64,000 nucleotides of DNA from Novosphingobium sp. ST904 (GCF_001298105.1 NZ_LGJH01000138.1:1-64000), one strand, 5' to 3'. Counted from the stretch's first letter, positions 1 to 10,386 are shown. The notes: a model not told the origin generated them from the sequence alone. Numbers and translations: made by a program.

Positions 1-128
1 CGGTGAACTACGTTTGACAAATGCCCATCGCTGCGTCGGGGAAGTCTTGAAATATCGACATATTCCGTCGCCTTCCCTCCTGGCGCTGAGCCATTTTGCC
101 TCAAACCTCGATGGTGCCGTTTATGAGT
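1..128. other. left-edge non-coding stretch
   Basis: Lies downstream of the monooxygenase gene that ends at 129. Short reading frames occur here but none has a ribosome site or recognisable protein. I see no clear terminator hairpin. Confidence 0.4.
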
Positions 129-1495
129 TTATGACCTGGGTCGCAAAATCCACGCCGCGCCCTTCTCAAGGGTGCGGTGCTCGGCGGAATGGCGACTTGG
201 GGCGATTTCCAGTCCGAGATTGCCGCGCAGCGTATCCGCCGAATAGTCGTCCCTGAAAAGCCCGCGCGCGGCGAGGATCGGCACCACTTCGGCGCGGAAG
301 CGCGCCCAGTCGTCGGGATGCTGGACGAAGACATTGAAACCGTCCGCCGCGCCGCTGGCATGCCAGCGCTCGATCTCGTCGGCGATCGTGACCGGCGATC
401 CCGCCAGCCGCAGCCATGCCGATCCCGCGTCCGCCAGCACCTGCCGCAGGGTGCGCCCCTCCCGGCGCGCGGCTTCGAGGTCTTCGTGGAAGCGCCGAAT
501 TCCGGCAGCTTCGCCGCCCGAAGCGATTTCCGGGAACGGTGCGTCCAGATCATAGCCGGAAAAGTCATGACCGGCGAACTGCCTTGAAAGCGACGCCAGC
601 TGCGCGCGCAAGTCTCCTGCCGTCTGGCGCGCCTCGAATTTCCGCCGGGCCGCTTCGTCTGTATCGGCGATCGTCACGCTGAGTGCGGGGATGAACAGCA
701 GGCTTTCCGGGGCCCTGCCATATCGCCGGGCACGAGCCCGCACGTCCGTGGCAAGCTCCAGCGCCTCCGCCTGATTGCGCGCGAAGCTGAACACGATATC
801 GGCGACTTGCGCACTCAGTTCGCGGCCCTGCGGCGATGTTCCCGCCTGAACCAGCGGCGGCTGCCCCTGGCGCGAGCGCTGGATGTTGAGCGGGCCGGAA
901 ACGCTGAAGAACTCTCCGCGATGGTCTAGCCGGTGCTGCCGCGCCGGATCGAGGAACCGCGCGGCCGTCCTGTCCTGCGCGAAGGCGCCTTCTTCGTAGG
1001 ATTGCCATAATCCCTGCACCACCTCCACCGCTTCGGACGCGCGGCGATAGCGGGTTTCGTAGTCGCCATGCCCGGTGCGGCTGAAATTGCCTGCCGTGCC
1101 GGGTCCTGACTGGTCACGATGTTCCACCCGGCCCGCCCCTTGCTGATGAGGTCGAGCGAGGCGAGCCGCCGGGCGATATCGAAGGGCTCGCTGTAGGTGG
1201 TGCTGATGGTCGCCACCAGACCGATCCGCTGCGTCGCCGTGGCGACCGCCGACAGCAGGGTCAGCGGCTCCAGCCGGTTGAGATGATGGTTGGGGAAATC
1301 CGGTGTGATGTACTGGCTGTCGACGATGAACACGAAGTCGAACCGGGCGTCTTCCGCCTCCCGCGCCTGCCGGATGTACCAGTCTATGTCGACGCTGGCA
1401 TCGAGCGGGACCGCCGGATCGCGCCACAGTTCCTTGCCGGATGCATCACCGACCCCGATCAGGACGGCTCCGAACTTGAGCTTATCGCGTGCCAT
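129..1495 (-). CDS. FMN-dependent monooxygenase, NtaA/SnaA/DszA family (frameshifted)
   Basis: Luciferase-like flavin-dependent monooxygenase of the nitrilotriacetate/DszA type, which uses reduced FMN from a separate reductase to oxidise small substrates, often at C-N or C-S bonds. The N-terminus (MARDKLKFGAVLIGVG, then FDFVFIVDSQYITPD and NRLEPLTLLSA) aligns with the intact paralogue at 6543-7901. The frame breaks near 1105, after WNIVTSQDP, and continues as GTAGNF, DYETRYRRA, GPLNIQRSRQGQP to the usual C-terminus. I chose the ATG at 1495 because GAAAGG lies 7 bases upstream and it aligns with the paralogue start. It is the last gene of a seven-gene operon, 11 bases after the ABC ATPase. No flavin reductase is nearby. 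The single frameshift may be a sequence error. The substrate is unknown; an organosulfur compound is inferred from the operator upstream of the operon. Confidence 0.8.
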
Positions 1496-1506
1496 CGTCA
1501 TGCCTT

Positions 1507-3180
1507 TCACAAGCTGTTGGGAGATAGGCGCAGCGCGCCGCCGGTGCCGGGTTCCGCAAGCTTGGGCGCAGCGGCGATCAGGGCGCGGGTATAGGGATGC
1601 GACGGGTGCGAGAGCACCTGCCCGGTCGGTCCGGTCTCCACGATCCTGCCGCGGTGGAGCACTGCCACCCGGTGCGCGATGCCGGCCACCGAGCCGAGGT
1701 CGTGCGAGATGAATATCTGCGCAATGCCGCGCTCCCGTGCGAGCCGTTCGAGCAGTTGCAGGACGTGGACGCGGTTCACGGCATCGAGCGCGCTGACCGG
1801 TTCATCGAGCAGGATCACTTGCGGATCGAGCACGAGCGCCCTCGCGATCACCGCGCGCTGGCGCTGACCGCCTGAAAGGTGGCGCGGCAGGCGGCAGCCC
1901 AGTGCGGGATCGAGTCCGGCAGCCTCCAGCGCCGCATTCACCAATCGCGCCCGCTCGATGCGGTCGATGCCGCCGCGAATGTCCAGCCCCTCGCCCACCG
2001 AACCAGCGATGGTGATATCGGGATCGAGGCTGCGCAGCGGGTCCTGGAACGCATATTGCAGCCGGCTGCTGCGGCGAAACGCCATCAGTTCACGCCCCGC
2101 CAGCCGCTCCAGCGGTTCGCCGCCGAGCACAATCGAACCTTCGGCAGGGCGAACGAGGCCAAGGATCGACCGCAGGAGCGTGGTCTTGCCGGAGCCGGTT
2201 TCCCCGATCAGCCCGAGGATTTCGCCGCGCGCCAGTTCGAGATCGATCCCGTCCAGCACCGTGCCTTGCCCATAGCCTGCCCGAAGCCCGCTGATCCGCA
2301 GGAGCGGCGCGGCCGCTTGCGGCCGTGGCGCGTTCTGCCCGGCTTCCAGCGAGGTGGCATGATGCGTTTCGATCAGGCTGCGGGTATAGGCATGGCGCGG
2401 CCGGTCCAGCACCTCCCGCGTGGCGCCCGCCTCGACGATCTCGCCCTCGCGCATGACGATCACCTGATCGCAGGTCTGCGCCACCACGGCGAGATCGTGG
2501 GAAACCATGACGAGGGTGAGGTCCTGTTCACGGCGCAAGTCTTCGATCAGGCGCAGGACTTCGGCCTGCACCGTAACGTCGAGGGCGGTGGTCGCCTCGT
2601 CGGCGATCAGCAGGCGCGGCCCGGCGCAGACCGCGATGGCGATCAGCACGCGCTGCACCATGCCGCCCGACAGTTCGAAGGGATACTGGCGGAATACCGT
2701 CTCCGGCTCCGCGAACCCCACACGGGCGAGCAGGGCCAGCGCCCGCTCTTTCGCTTCCCGGCGTGAAAGCGGAAGAACCGCACGCATAGCCTCCACGATC
2801 TGGCGGCCCACCGGGATCGACGGGTTGAGGTAGGAGCCCGCATCCTGGAACACCGCGCTCAGCTCGGTCCCGCGAAGGGGTTTCCAGTCGCGGCCGCTCA
2901 ACCGCGAGAGGTCGGTGTCCCGGTAGCGAATGGTGCCGGAGGTGACGGCGGTTCCGGCAGGCAGCACGCCAAGGACGGCCCGGCAGGTGAGCGACTTGCC
3001 GCTGCCGGATTCCCCGACGATGCCAAGCGTGCCGCCGCGCGGAATCTCGAAATCCACGCCCCGCACGAGCATCCGGCCATCGGCCCCGGCGATCGTCAGG
3101 CCGCGTACCGACAACAGCGGCGCGGCTGGCGCGATGGGGGAGCGCGGTCCGAAAGTAACGACGTTGTTCTGCTGGATCAT
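1507..3180 (-). CDS. dipeptide/oligopeptide-type ABC transporter, fused double ATPase
   Basis: Fusion of the two ATPase subunits (DppD-DppF type) of a peptide/nickel-class importer, 557 residues. The first nucleotide-binding domain has Walker A GESGSGKS, signature LSGGMVQR and Walker B LLIADEAT. The second has [17 protein letters not shown] and VILLDEP. It should sit on the cytoplasmic face and energise the two permeases encoded just upstream. The start at 3180 (MIQQNNVV) overlaps the stop of the permease gene as ATGA, which decides the start. Double-ATPase proteins of this kind often accompany importers for non-peptide solutes such as glutathione, opines or sulfur compounds. Here the flanking monooxygenases suggest a substrate that is oxidised after uptake. 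Confidence 0.9.
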   Translation of the reverse strand: MIQQNNVVTFGPRSPIAPAAPLLSVRGLTIAGADGRMLVRGVDFEIPRGGTLGIVGESGSGKSLTCRAVLGVLPAGTAVTSGTIRYRDTDLSRLSGRDWKPLRGTELSAVFQDAGSYLNPSIPVGRQIVEAMRAVLPLSRREAKERALALLARVGFAEPETVFRQYPFELSGGMVQRVLIAIAVCAGPRLLIADEATTALDVTVQAEVLRLIEDLRREQDLTLVMVSHDLAVVAQTCDQVIVMREGEIVEAGATREVLDRPRHAYTRSLIETHHATSLEAGQNAPRPQAAAPLLRISGLRAGYGQGTVLDGIDLELARGEILGLIGETGSGKTTLLRSILGLVRPAEGSIVLGGEPLERLAGRELMAFRRSSRLQYAFQDPLRSLDPDITIAGSVGEGLDIRGGIDRIERARLVNAALEAAGLDPALGCRLPRHLSGGQRQRAVIARALVLDPQVILLDEPVSALDAVNRVHVLQLLERLARERGIAQIFISHDLGSVAGIAHRVAVLHRGRIVETGPTGQVLSHPSHPYTRALIAAAPKLAEPGTGGALRLSPNSL

Positions 3181-3992
3181 GGCCGTATCTCCGGAATGCG
3201 GGGATCGCTGCGACGCATCGCGTCCGCGAGCGCGTTGAGCGACCACACTGTCGCCACGATCAACACGCCCGGCGCGAAGGGGCCGAAGGGCCGGTCGTAA
3301 AGCGTGGTCAGGTCGCTGGCGAGCTCGCCGCCCCAGGTCGGGTCGGGCGGGACCACGCCGATGCCGAGAAAGGTCAGCGAGGCGACGATGGAAAGGCAGG
3401 CGCCCGTCATCGAAGCGGTCGTGACCGCCACCACCGGCAGGACTTTCGCGATGACGTGGCGGCGGATGATCCATGCCGTCGAAGCGCCGCCCAGCCGTGC
3501 CGCCTCGATATAGTCGCTGTTGGCGACCGATAGCGCGGCGGCGCGGCTCACCCGGTAGAAAGCGGGCGCGATCAGCACGCCCACCGCGAACATGGCCTGG
3601 ACGAGGCCGTTGCCGAGCATGGCCGTCATCGCGATCGCGAAGACCAGGAACGGCAACATGATGAGCGCATCCACCAGCCTCAGGCTGATCCATTCCGCCC
3701 GCCTTCCCAGGAAGACGGACAGCACCCCCGGCACCACGCCGAGCAGAAGACCCACACCCACCGAAAGCACGGCGGCCAGTATCGAAACCGTGGAGCCCGC
3801 CAGCAGCCGGCTGAACACGTCGCGCCCCAGCGCATCGGTGCCGAGCCAGTAAGCCGGGCCGGGGCCTTGCAGGATCGCGCTGCCGTCCTGCGCGAGCGGA
3901 TCGTGCGGGGCGATGACGGGGCCAAGCGCCGCGAGAACGACGATCAGCGCAAGGAAAGCCAAGGGCACTGCGGCATTTCGCACAACTGTCAT
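3177..3992 (-). CDS. ABC transporter permease, DppC type
   Basis: Inner-membrane permease of a peptide/nickel-class importer, 271 residues. It starts with a membrane segment (AFLALIVVLAALGPVIAPHDP) and has the DppC hallmark LGTDALGRDVFSRLLAG near residue 50. The coupling region reads EAARLGGAS...IIRRHVIAKVLPVV. It pairs with the DppB-like subunit encoded 4 bases upstream and overlaps the ATPase gene by ATGA. Family membership is clear; the substrate is not. Confidence 0.9.
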   Translation of the reverse strand: MTVVRNAAVPLAFLALIVVLAALGPVIAPHDPLAQDGSAILQGPGPAYWLGTDALGRDVFSRLLAGSTVSILAAVLSVGVGLLLGVVPGVLSVFLGRRAEWISLRLVDALIMLPFLVFAIAMTAMLGNGLVQAMFAVGVLIAPAFYRVSRAAALSVANSDYIEAARLGGASTAWIIRRHVIAKVLPVVAVTTASMTGACLSIVASLTFLGIGVVPPDPTWGGELASDLTTLYDRPFGPFAPGVLIVATVWSLNALADAMRRSDPRIPEIRP

Positions 3993-3996
3993 CCTG

Positions 3997-5013
3997 TCAG
4001 CTCCTGCGGCGCGAGGCGGGCTGGAGGACGCCCAGCAGCACGTTGATCAGAAGGTTGCTGGCGAGAACCAGCACGATGGAAACGACGAGCGTTCCCTGCA
4101 CCACCGGCACATCGCCGCGCAGCGCGGAATCGGCGGCGAGGCGGCCCATGCCGGGCATATTGAAGATCGCCTCGCTCACCACCGCGCCGCCGATCAGCAT
4201 GGGCACGCGCAGCGCCAGTATGGAGAGAGCCGGGCCGGCGCCGTTGCGCAGGACATGGACGAACAGGATGCGCCGGGGCGAAAGCCCGCGAACGACGGCC
4301 CCGGTCACGTAATTGTCCGAGAGTGCGGCGACGAGGCCGGTGCGAAGCTGGCGCGCGAGCTCGGCCACGACATCGACGCTCAGCGCCATGGCCGGGATCG
4401 CGATCGAGCGCAGCCAGCCTGCCACATCCTCCGATGGCGGGACGTAACCGGCCGAGGGCAGCAGTTCGAGCCAGAGGCTGAACAGCAGGATCATCGCAAT
4501 GGCGACGACGAACGGCGGCAGCGAGGCGGCGGTCGAGGCGAAGACCGTCACCATTCGGTCGAGCCAGCCGCCTTGCCGCGCCGCCGAGGCGATCCCCAGC
4601 AGCGTGCCCAAACCCACGCCGATCAGCAGCGCCCCGCCCGCAATCGAGAGGCTGACCGGCAGGCGCTGGAGGATCATCTCGGTAACGGGCACCCCGTTGA
4701 ACCACGAAGTGCCGAGATCGCCGTGAAGCACCCCGCCCATCCAGTCGAGGTACTGGACGGGGACCGGCCTATCCAGGCCGAACTGCGCGCGGATCTGCGC
4801 GATCATTTCGGGCGTGGGACTGTCTCCGGCCAGCCCGGCGGCGGGGTCCAGCCCGCTCGCCACGCCGAGCAGGAAAGTGATGAGCGTCGCCAGAAAGAAC
4901 ACCGGCACCGCGATCAGCAGGGTCGAACCGGTGAAGCCGAGCAAGGCGCGGCCATGGCGCAGGCGCACGGCCCATGCGTGGCCGGGAACGGCTGGGACTG
5001 TGCGCGCGGTCAT
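3997..5013 (-). CDS. ABC transporter permease, DppB type
   Basis: First permease of the importer, 338 residues. It has an N-terminal membrane segment (FFLATLITFLLGVASG), the DppB signature IRAQFGLDRPVPVQYLDWMGGVLHGDLGTS in the periplasmic loop, and a C-terminal EAA-like loop ending MPGMGRLAADSALRGDVPVVQG. The ATG at 5013 overlaps the TGA of the binding-protein gene (ATGA), so the two are translationally coupled. With the DppC-like subunit it forms the translocation pore. Confidence 0.9.
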   Translation of the reverse strand: MTARTVPAVPGHAWAVRLRHGRALLGFTGSTLLIAVPVFFLATLITFLLGVASGLDPAAGLAGDSPTPEMIAQIRAQFGLDRPVPVQYLDWMGGVLHGDLGTSWFNGVPVTEMILQRLPVSLSIAGGALLIGVGLGTLLGIASAARQGGWLDRMVTVFASTAASLPPFVVAIAMILLFSLWLELLPSAGYVPPSEDVAGWLRSIAIPAMALSVDVVAELARQLRTGLVAALSDNYVTGAVVRGLSPRRILFVHVLRNGAGPALSILALRVPMLIGGAVVSEAIFNMPGMGRLAADSALRGDVPVVQGTLVVSIVLVLASNLLINVLLGVLQPASRRRS

Positions 5014-6546
5014 TGCACGGTCACGCCTTCCCAGCGGATCTGCGAGGGCAGGATGTTGAGGTTCTTCACCCCCGCCCGCGCGCCGACGATCCACGGTTCG
5101 CTGTAGAGGTAGTTGCTGGGCGACTGCTCCACCCCGGCGCGGACCGCAGCGTGGAGGCGCGCGGCATAGGCCGGATCGCTTGTCGGCGTGCGCCGCACCG
5201 CATCCAGCGCCTGGAGGAACGCGGGCGCCGCATAAGGCCCGCTGAGGTTCATGATGCCTTCGGGGCCATATGTCGCCAGCAGGTTCTGCACCGGGGATTC
5301 CCGGCCGATGGTGCCATCCAGCGCGAGGGCCGGGCGCTTGGCGATATAGACCTCGCTCTGCCAGGTGGAGGAGCCGGGCGGAACGATGCGCAGCGTCGAT
5401 TTCACACCCACGCGGGCAAGCTGCGCCTGCACGAGTTCGGGCAGGCCGTCGTTCATCACCGGGTTGACGGCGATCTCGATGGCGAGCTTGCCCGGCGGAT
5501 ATCCCGCCTCGCGCAGCAGCGCGCGGGCCTTGTCCGGATCGTAGCCCCAGAGCTTTTCGACACTGGCATCGAAGGCGGCGTTCCCGGCGGGGAACGGCTG
5601 GTGCGAGACCGTCGCAAGCCCGGCTGTAACGGTCCTGATGAACTCGCCGCGGTCGAAGGCATAGCGCAGCGCTTCCACCACCCTGGGATTGTCGAACGGC
5701 GGCCGGTTGCGGTTGATCGAAACGTCGCGGACATTGAGCGAGGGCGCAATGGCGACGGTCAGCCCCCTGCCCTTCGCCTCTTCCACGCGGCGCGGGGGAA
5801 TGCGTCGGCACGTCGATGGAACCGGAAAGCAGCGCGGCGATCACCGTGGCCGGGTCCGGTGCATTGGTCAGTTCGAAGCGGTCGATATGGATGTTCGCGG
5901 CGTCCCAGTAGCCGGGGTTCTTCTCGAAGTAGGCGTGCGATTCCGGCACGAATTCGGTGATGCGGAACGGCCCCGCGCCGACCGGCCAAAGCGCCAGTTT
6001 CGCCTTGTCCTTCGCTGCAGCGGTCGGACTGGCAATCGCGCCGACGCGGCCGGCGAGAATAGTGGGAAGCTGGTAGTCGGGCTCGCGCAAGTGGAAGGTC
6101 ACCGCCAGCGGTCCATCGGCGGAAACGCTTTCGACGCCGCCGAGATCGCGCTTGATGAAGGAATCCTTCTGGGACAGCGCCCGGTCGTAGAAGGCCTTGA
6201 CCGCCGCCGCATCCAGCACGGTATCGTCCGAGAACGTCAGCCCCTTGCGCAGATCGAAGGTCAGCGCCTTGCCATCATCGGAAAAGCGCCACTTCTGCGC
6301 AAGGCCCGGCTGGGCCTCGCCCTGCTTGTCGAGACGGGTGAGCGAGGCATAGGCCAGGCTGATCGTATTGATATCCGCGCCGGTGCGGCTGGTCACCGGG
6401 TCCCACGAGGTGGGCAGCATGAAGGCCCAGCGCAGCTTGCTGTGCCCGGCCTCCTGCTTGCCCGAACCGCCGCACGCGGCGACGAGCAGCCCCGCCGCCA
6501 GCACGGTGAACAGCCGCCGCAAGTATCTCCCCGCCTCCTGCCTCAT
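5010..6546 (-). CDS. ABC transporter periplasmic binding lipoprotein, family 5 (frameshifted)
   Basis: Solute-binding protein of the peptide/nickel class (SBP_bac_5). The N-terminus is a lipoprotein signal ending LLVAAC (lipobox), followed by LRWAFMLPTSWDPVTS, LTFSDDTVLDAAAVKAFYDRAL and VGAGPFRITEFVPESHAYFEKNPGYWD, all typical of the family. The frame shifts near 5795, next to a run of five G, after SIDVPTHSPAP. It continues as VEEAKGRGLTVAIAPSLNVRDVSINRNRPPFDNPRV to the end. The combined length of about 511 residues is normal. It overlaps the monooxygenase gene upstream and the permease gene downstream by 4 bases each, so the operon is tight. It delivers the substrate to the permease pair. 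The break is probably a one-base sequence error. Confidence 0.85.
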
Positions 6547-7901
6547 GCGGTGAGCGCCGGTTCGCGCGGAGCCTGCGCGGATGCACGCACATTGGCGGGC
6601 TTCGGCAGGCCGAGGTGATCGCGCAGGGTGGTGCCTTCGTAGTCGCTGCGAAACACTCCCGCCTCCTGAAGCAGGGGCACGACTTCGCTTACGAAACGAT
6701 CGAACTGGTCGGGATGGCCGAGCATGACGTTGAGCCCGTCGAGCGCGCGTTCCTCGAACCAGCGGATTATCGTGTCCGCCACGGTGCGTGCACTGCCCAC
6801 GAAGGGGCTGCGATGCCCTGCCCGCACCAGTTCCACGGTCTGGCGCAAGGTCAGCCCGCGCTCCACGGCAAGGTCGGTAAGCTTCTTTGCCTGCGTGAAG
6901 AAGCTGCGGTGGGCATGTTCGAGCGCCTGCACCGGGAACGGCGCGTCGAGGTCGTACTGGCGGAAATCGTGCCAGCCGAACGAGCGGCCGAACTCGTTCA
7001 GGGCCTGGTCGAAGCTGTGGTCGGCCAGCTTGTGCGCCTGTTCGATGCCGCGTGCGTCCTCGTCGGTATCGCCGACGAACACGCTGACGCCGGGCAGGAT
7101 GATGACCTCATCCGGATTGCGGCCGGCCGCTTCGGCGCGGCGGGCGATGTCGGCGTAGAAGGACTTGCCGTCCTCGATCGTGGCGGCATGGGTGAAGATC
7201 GCATCGGCGGTCTGCGCGCCGAGGTCGCGGCCCTGGTCGGAATCGCCCGCCTGGAAGATCACCGGCTCACCCTGCGGCGAGCGCTGGATGTTGAGCGGCC
7301 CCGCCACCGAGAAATGCCGGCCCTTGTGGTTCAGCGCATGGAGCTTGTCCTTGTCGAGGAACACGCCGCTCTTGCGGTCGCGCACCAGCGCATCGTCCTC
7401 GTAGGAGCGCCAGAGGCCGTGCACGACATCGAGATATTCGTGCGCCCGGCCGTAGCGGGTCTCGTAGTCGTAATGCTCGTCGAGCCCGAAATTGCCCGCC
7501 GCCCCGGGATCGCCGCTGGTCACGACATTCCAGCCTGCGCGCCCGCCGCTGATGAGATCGAGCGAGGCGAAACGGCGCGCAAGGTTGAACGGCGCGTTGA
7601 ACGATGTGGTCGCCGTGGCGACAAGGCCGATGTGGCTGGTCGCCACCGCGAGCGCGGAAAGCAGGGTCAGCGGTTCGAGCCGGTTCAGGTAATGCGGCGG
7701 CGAATCCGGGGTGATAAACTGGCTGTCGACGATGAAGACGAAGTCGAACTTCGCGCCTTCCGCCTTGCGCACGGCGTCGATGTACCAGCCGATGTTGACG
7801 CTGGCATCCGCCGGGATTTCCGGGTCGAGCCAGCGGTTGTGCTGGCCCGGCCCGCCAACGCCGGTGGGAACGAGGCCGAGCTTGAGGGTGCGCCTGGTCA
7901 T
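6543..7901 (-). CDS. FMN-dependent monooxygenase, NtaA/SnaA/DszA family
   Basis: Intact 452-residue luciferase-like monooxygenase, close in sequence to the frameshifted paralogue at 129-1495 and related to the one at 29473-30806. Typical family segments are [78 protein letters not shown] and GPLNIQRSPQGEPVIFQAGDSDQGRD. Members use FMNH2 and oxygen and act on chelators, sulfones or antibiotics, so the family does not fix the substrate. It lies between the TonB receptor and the importer, as expected for the catabolic enzyme of an uptake operon. Two such enzymes in one operon suggest two successive or parallel oxidations. Confidence 0.9.
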   Translation of the reverse strand: MTRRTLKLGLVPTGVGGPGQHNRWLDPEIPADASVNIGWYIDAVRKAEGAKFDFVFIVDSQFITPDSPPHYLNRLEPLTLLSALAVATSHIGLVATATTSFNAPFNLARRFASLDLISGGRAGWNVVTSGDPGAAGNFGLDEHYDYETRYGRAHEYLDVVHGLWRSYEDDALVRDRKSGVFLDKDKLHALNHKGRHFSVAGPLNIQRSPQGEPVIFQAGDSDQGRDLGAQTADAIFTHAATIEDGKSFYADIARRAEAAGRNPDEVIILPGVSVFVGDTDEDARGIEQAHKLADHSFDQALNEFGRSFGWHDFRQYDLDAPFPVQALEHAHRSFFTQAKKLTDLAVERGLTLRQTVELVRAGHRSPFVGSARTVADTIIRWFEERALDGLNVMLGHPDQFDRFVSEVVPLLQEAGVFRSDYEGTTLRDHLGLPKPANVRASAQAPREPALTA

Positions 7902-7938
7902 GATCTCTGCTCCTTTGCGATGATAGCGGGCGCGCGCA

Positions 7939-10335
7939 TCAGATGCGGCCCTTGAGGGTCACGCCGAAGAGGCGCGGATCGCCCAGCGCGGCGAGAACGA
8001 CGCCGAACTGGCCGTAGACGGTCTTGGTGTTGTAGTAGTCCTCGTCGAAGAGGTTGCGGACCCAGACCGAGACGTCCCAGCGCTCGTCCGGGCTGCGCAC
8101 TCCGGCGTGAAGGCCTACGAGGGTCGAGCGCGGCACCCATGAATAGGGGTCCAGATTGACCGCAGCGTAATAGCCCGAACGGTAGCTGACATCGCCGCCC
8201 AGGTAGACCTTCGCGTTCCCGGCATCGAAGGTATATTCGCCGTTGCCGGTCGCCGCGAGACGCGGGGCGCCCGATGCACGGCGGCCGGAAAGGTCGATCA
8301 CGCCGAGGTAGCTGTTGAGGTACTGCGCCGGGGCATTCTTGTACGAGCGGTATTCCGCATCGTTGTAGGTTCCGGCGAGACCCAGCGAGAGGCCCTCGAA
8401 CGGGCTGAGGCGGGCATCCAGTTCCACGCCGCGCGAACGCACGGTGCCGACATTGGTGATATAGCCGACCGCCGGGGTCACTGCGTTGTTGACGTAGTTC
8501 GCCTGGTAGTTGGCGATATCCGCCCAGAACAGGGAAAGGTTCAGTTCCGCCTTGCCGCCCAGCAGTCGGCTTTTCAGGCCCAGCTCGTAATTGTCCACTT
8601 TCTCCGGTTTCACGAAGATGTCGACGCCCAGCGACTGCCGCACGAGGTTGATGCCCGGCGACTTGAAGCCGCGCGAGTAGGAGGCATAGCCGTGCAGGTC
8701 GCTGTCGAGGTCGTAAGCGGCGATCAGGGTGCCGGACAGGTTGTCGGTATTGTTCGAAGCCTTGTAGGACGAAGTCGGCGCGAGGCTGGCGCGCGTGGCG
8801 GCGATCGTCGCCTGAAGCGCCGGGTCGAAACTGTCGATCGGCGCGAAATCGCCGCGCAAGTCGGCATCGTAGAGCCCGGTCTTGTGCTCGTAAGTGTAGC
8901 GCAGGCCACCGGTCAGGCGAAACACCGGCGAGATATTCCAGGTCGCCTGTCCGTAGGCCGCATAGCTGTAAGTGGCGGGGACGACATGGGCAAAGGCCGT
9001 CAGCCCTTCCAGCGCCGCCGAGGGGATCGCCGAAACCGAGGCCGAAGGCGTATTGCCGGTAAGCAGCCAGGCCGATGCGTCGCGGCCGTAAGTCTGGACC
9101 ACCTTGTCGTCCGCCTCCTGCCAGAAGAAATAGAGGCCTGCGGTGTAGTCGATGGTCTTCTCGCCATTGGAGGCGACGCGGAATTCCTGGCTGAACTGCT
9201 GCTGGTCGGTATCGACCACGCTGTAGGTAATGACATTGGCGCCGATCTGGTCGCCGTCATAATTCGGAATCCATTTCCAGTTGCGATAGGCCGTGATCGA
9301 GGTCAGCGAGACCGGCCCGACGTCCCAGTCCGCACGCGTCTGGAGCCCCCAGCTGGGCATCTCATCATATTGCGAGGAGTCGATATCGGTTTTGCGGGCG
9401 AAGGGATCGACGGCGATCGGCGTATAGCCCACGTCCGCCGCCCTGCGGTAGAAGCCGCGCACCTCGGTGCCGTTGGCCAGCGTCGTCGGCAGCACGCCCG
9501 AGACGATCTGGAAGCCCATGTCGCCCTTCTGCACGCTGTAATCGGCAATGAAGCGCAGCTTGAAGTTATCGGCCGGCCTGTAGAGCAGGTCGAACTTGGC
9601 CGCGTGGTTGTCCTGGTCGTCCCAGTGCTGGCGATAGGTCGTATTGTAGATCAGGCCCTCGCGGCTGGATCGCAGGTAGCTGACGCGGAAGGCGATATCG
9701 TCGCCGATCGTCGAGTTCAGCGAGACATAGCCGCGAAACTGCTCGTGATTGCCGTAAGTCAGTTCGCCGCGCGCTTCCTGATCGAACGCGGGTTCGCGCG
9801 TCTTGACGTCGAGCGCGCCGGCCACCGTGTTCTTGCCGAACAGTGTGCCCTGCGGCCCGCGCAGGAGCTGGATGCTCTCCACGTCCATGAGGTCGGTGAT
9901 GACCGAGCCGGTGCGCGGGCGGTAGACACCATCCACGTAGATGCCGACGCCCTGCTCCAGTCCGTCGTTGGTGCCGCCCGCATTCGTGCCGATACCGCGC
10001 ACGGTGATCGTCTGGTTACGGCCGCTGAAGCCCTGGATATTGAGGCTGGGTAGCTGCTGCAGCACCTGCTTCAGCGTGGTGGCGCCCTGCGCCGAAAGCT
10101 GCTCGCCGGAAATGGCGCTGATGCCGATCGGCACCTTCTGTGCGCTTTCGTTGCGATAGCGCGCGGTGACGGTGATTTCGCTCACTTCCCCGGCGGCGGA
10201 AGCGGATGCATCGGCCTCGGCGTCAGCGGCGAACGCGGGCGAGGCGAAGGTTATCGCAAGGGCCGAGGCCGCACCGGACAAGGCATGCAGGCGTCCGGAA
10301 CGGCGACGGCGGAAAGAACGAACGAACGGCAACAA
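7939..10335 (-). CDS. TonB-dependent outer-membrane receptor
   Basis: Outer-membrane receptor of 798 residues. It has a signal peptide (LSGAASALAITFASPAFA), a TonB-box-like EITVTAR, then the plug domain with VPIGISAISGEQLSAQG, LPSLNIQGFSGRNQTITVRGIG and LLRGPQGTLFGKNTVAGALDVKT. The beta-barrel ends in the expected aromatic/arginine-rich C-terminus (RLFGVTLKGRI). The start is a TTG at 10335 with AGGGGGT about 6 bases upstream. It is the first gene of the monooxygenase/importer operon and probably brings its substrate across the outer membrane. An imperfect palindrome shared with other sulfur genes lies about 50 bases upstream. Confidence 0.92.
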   Translation of the reverse strand: MLPFVRSFRRRRSGRLHALSGAASALAITFASPAFAADAEADASASAAGEVSEITVTARYRNESAQKVPIGISAISGEQLSAQGATTLKQVLQQLPSLNIQGFSGRNQTITVRGIGTNAGGTNDGLEQGVGIYVDGVYRPRTGSVITDLMDVESIQLLRGPQGTLFGKNTVAGALDVKTREPAFDQEARGELTYGNHEQFRGYVSLNSTIGDDIAFRVSYLRSSREGLIYNTTYRQHWDDQDNHAAKFDLLYRPADNFKLRFIADYSVQKGDMGFQIVSGVLPTTLANGTEVRGFYRRAADVGYTPIAVDPFARKTDIDSSQYDEMPSWGLQTRADWDVGPVSLTSITAYRNWKWIPNYDGDQIGANVITYSVVDTDQQQFSQEFRVASNGEKTIDYTAGLYFFWQEADDKVVQTYGRDASAWLLTGNTPSASVSAIPSAALEGLTAFAHVVPATYSYAAYGQATWNISPVFRLTGGLRYTYEHKTGLYDADLRGDFAPIDSFDPALQATIAATRASLAPTSSYKASNNTDNLSGTLIAAYDLDSDLHGYASYSRGFKSPGINLVRQSLGVDIFVKPEKVDNYELGLKSRLLGGKAELNLSLFWADIANYQANYVNNAVTPAVGYITNVGTVRSRGVELDARLSPFEGLSLGLAGTYNDAEYRSYKNAPAQYLNSYLGVIDLSGRRASGAPRLAATGNGEYTFDAGNAKVYLGGDVSYRSGYYAAVNLDPYSWVPRSTLVGLHAGVRSPDERWDVSVWVRNLFDEDYYNTKTVYGQFGVVLAALGDPRLFGVTLKGRI

Positions 10336-10386
10336 AACCCCCTATGCGAGTGCCTCAAGGAGACACCGGGGGTAATCACGCCCATT

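Noticed and set aside
14-256. Possible small plus-strand gene at the left edge
   Set aside because: No ribosome site, overlaps the end of the monooxygenase gene, and no protein similarity.
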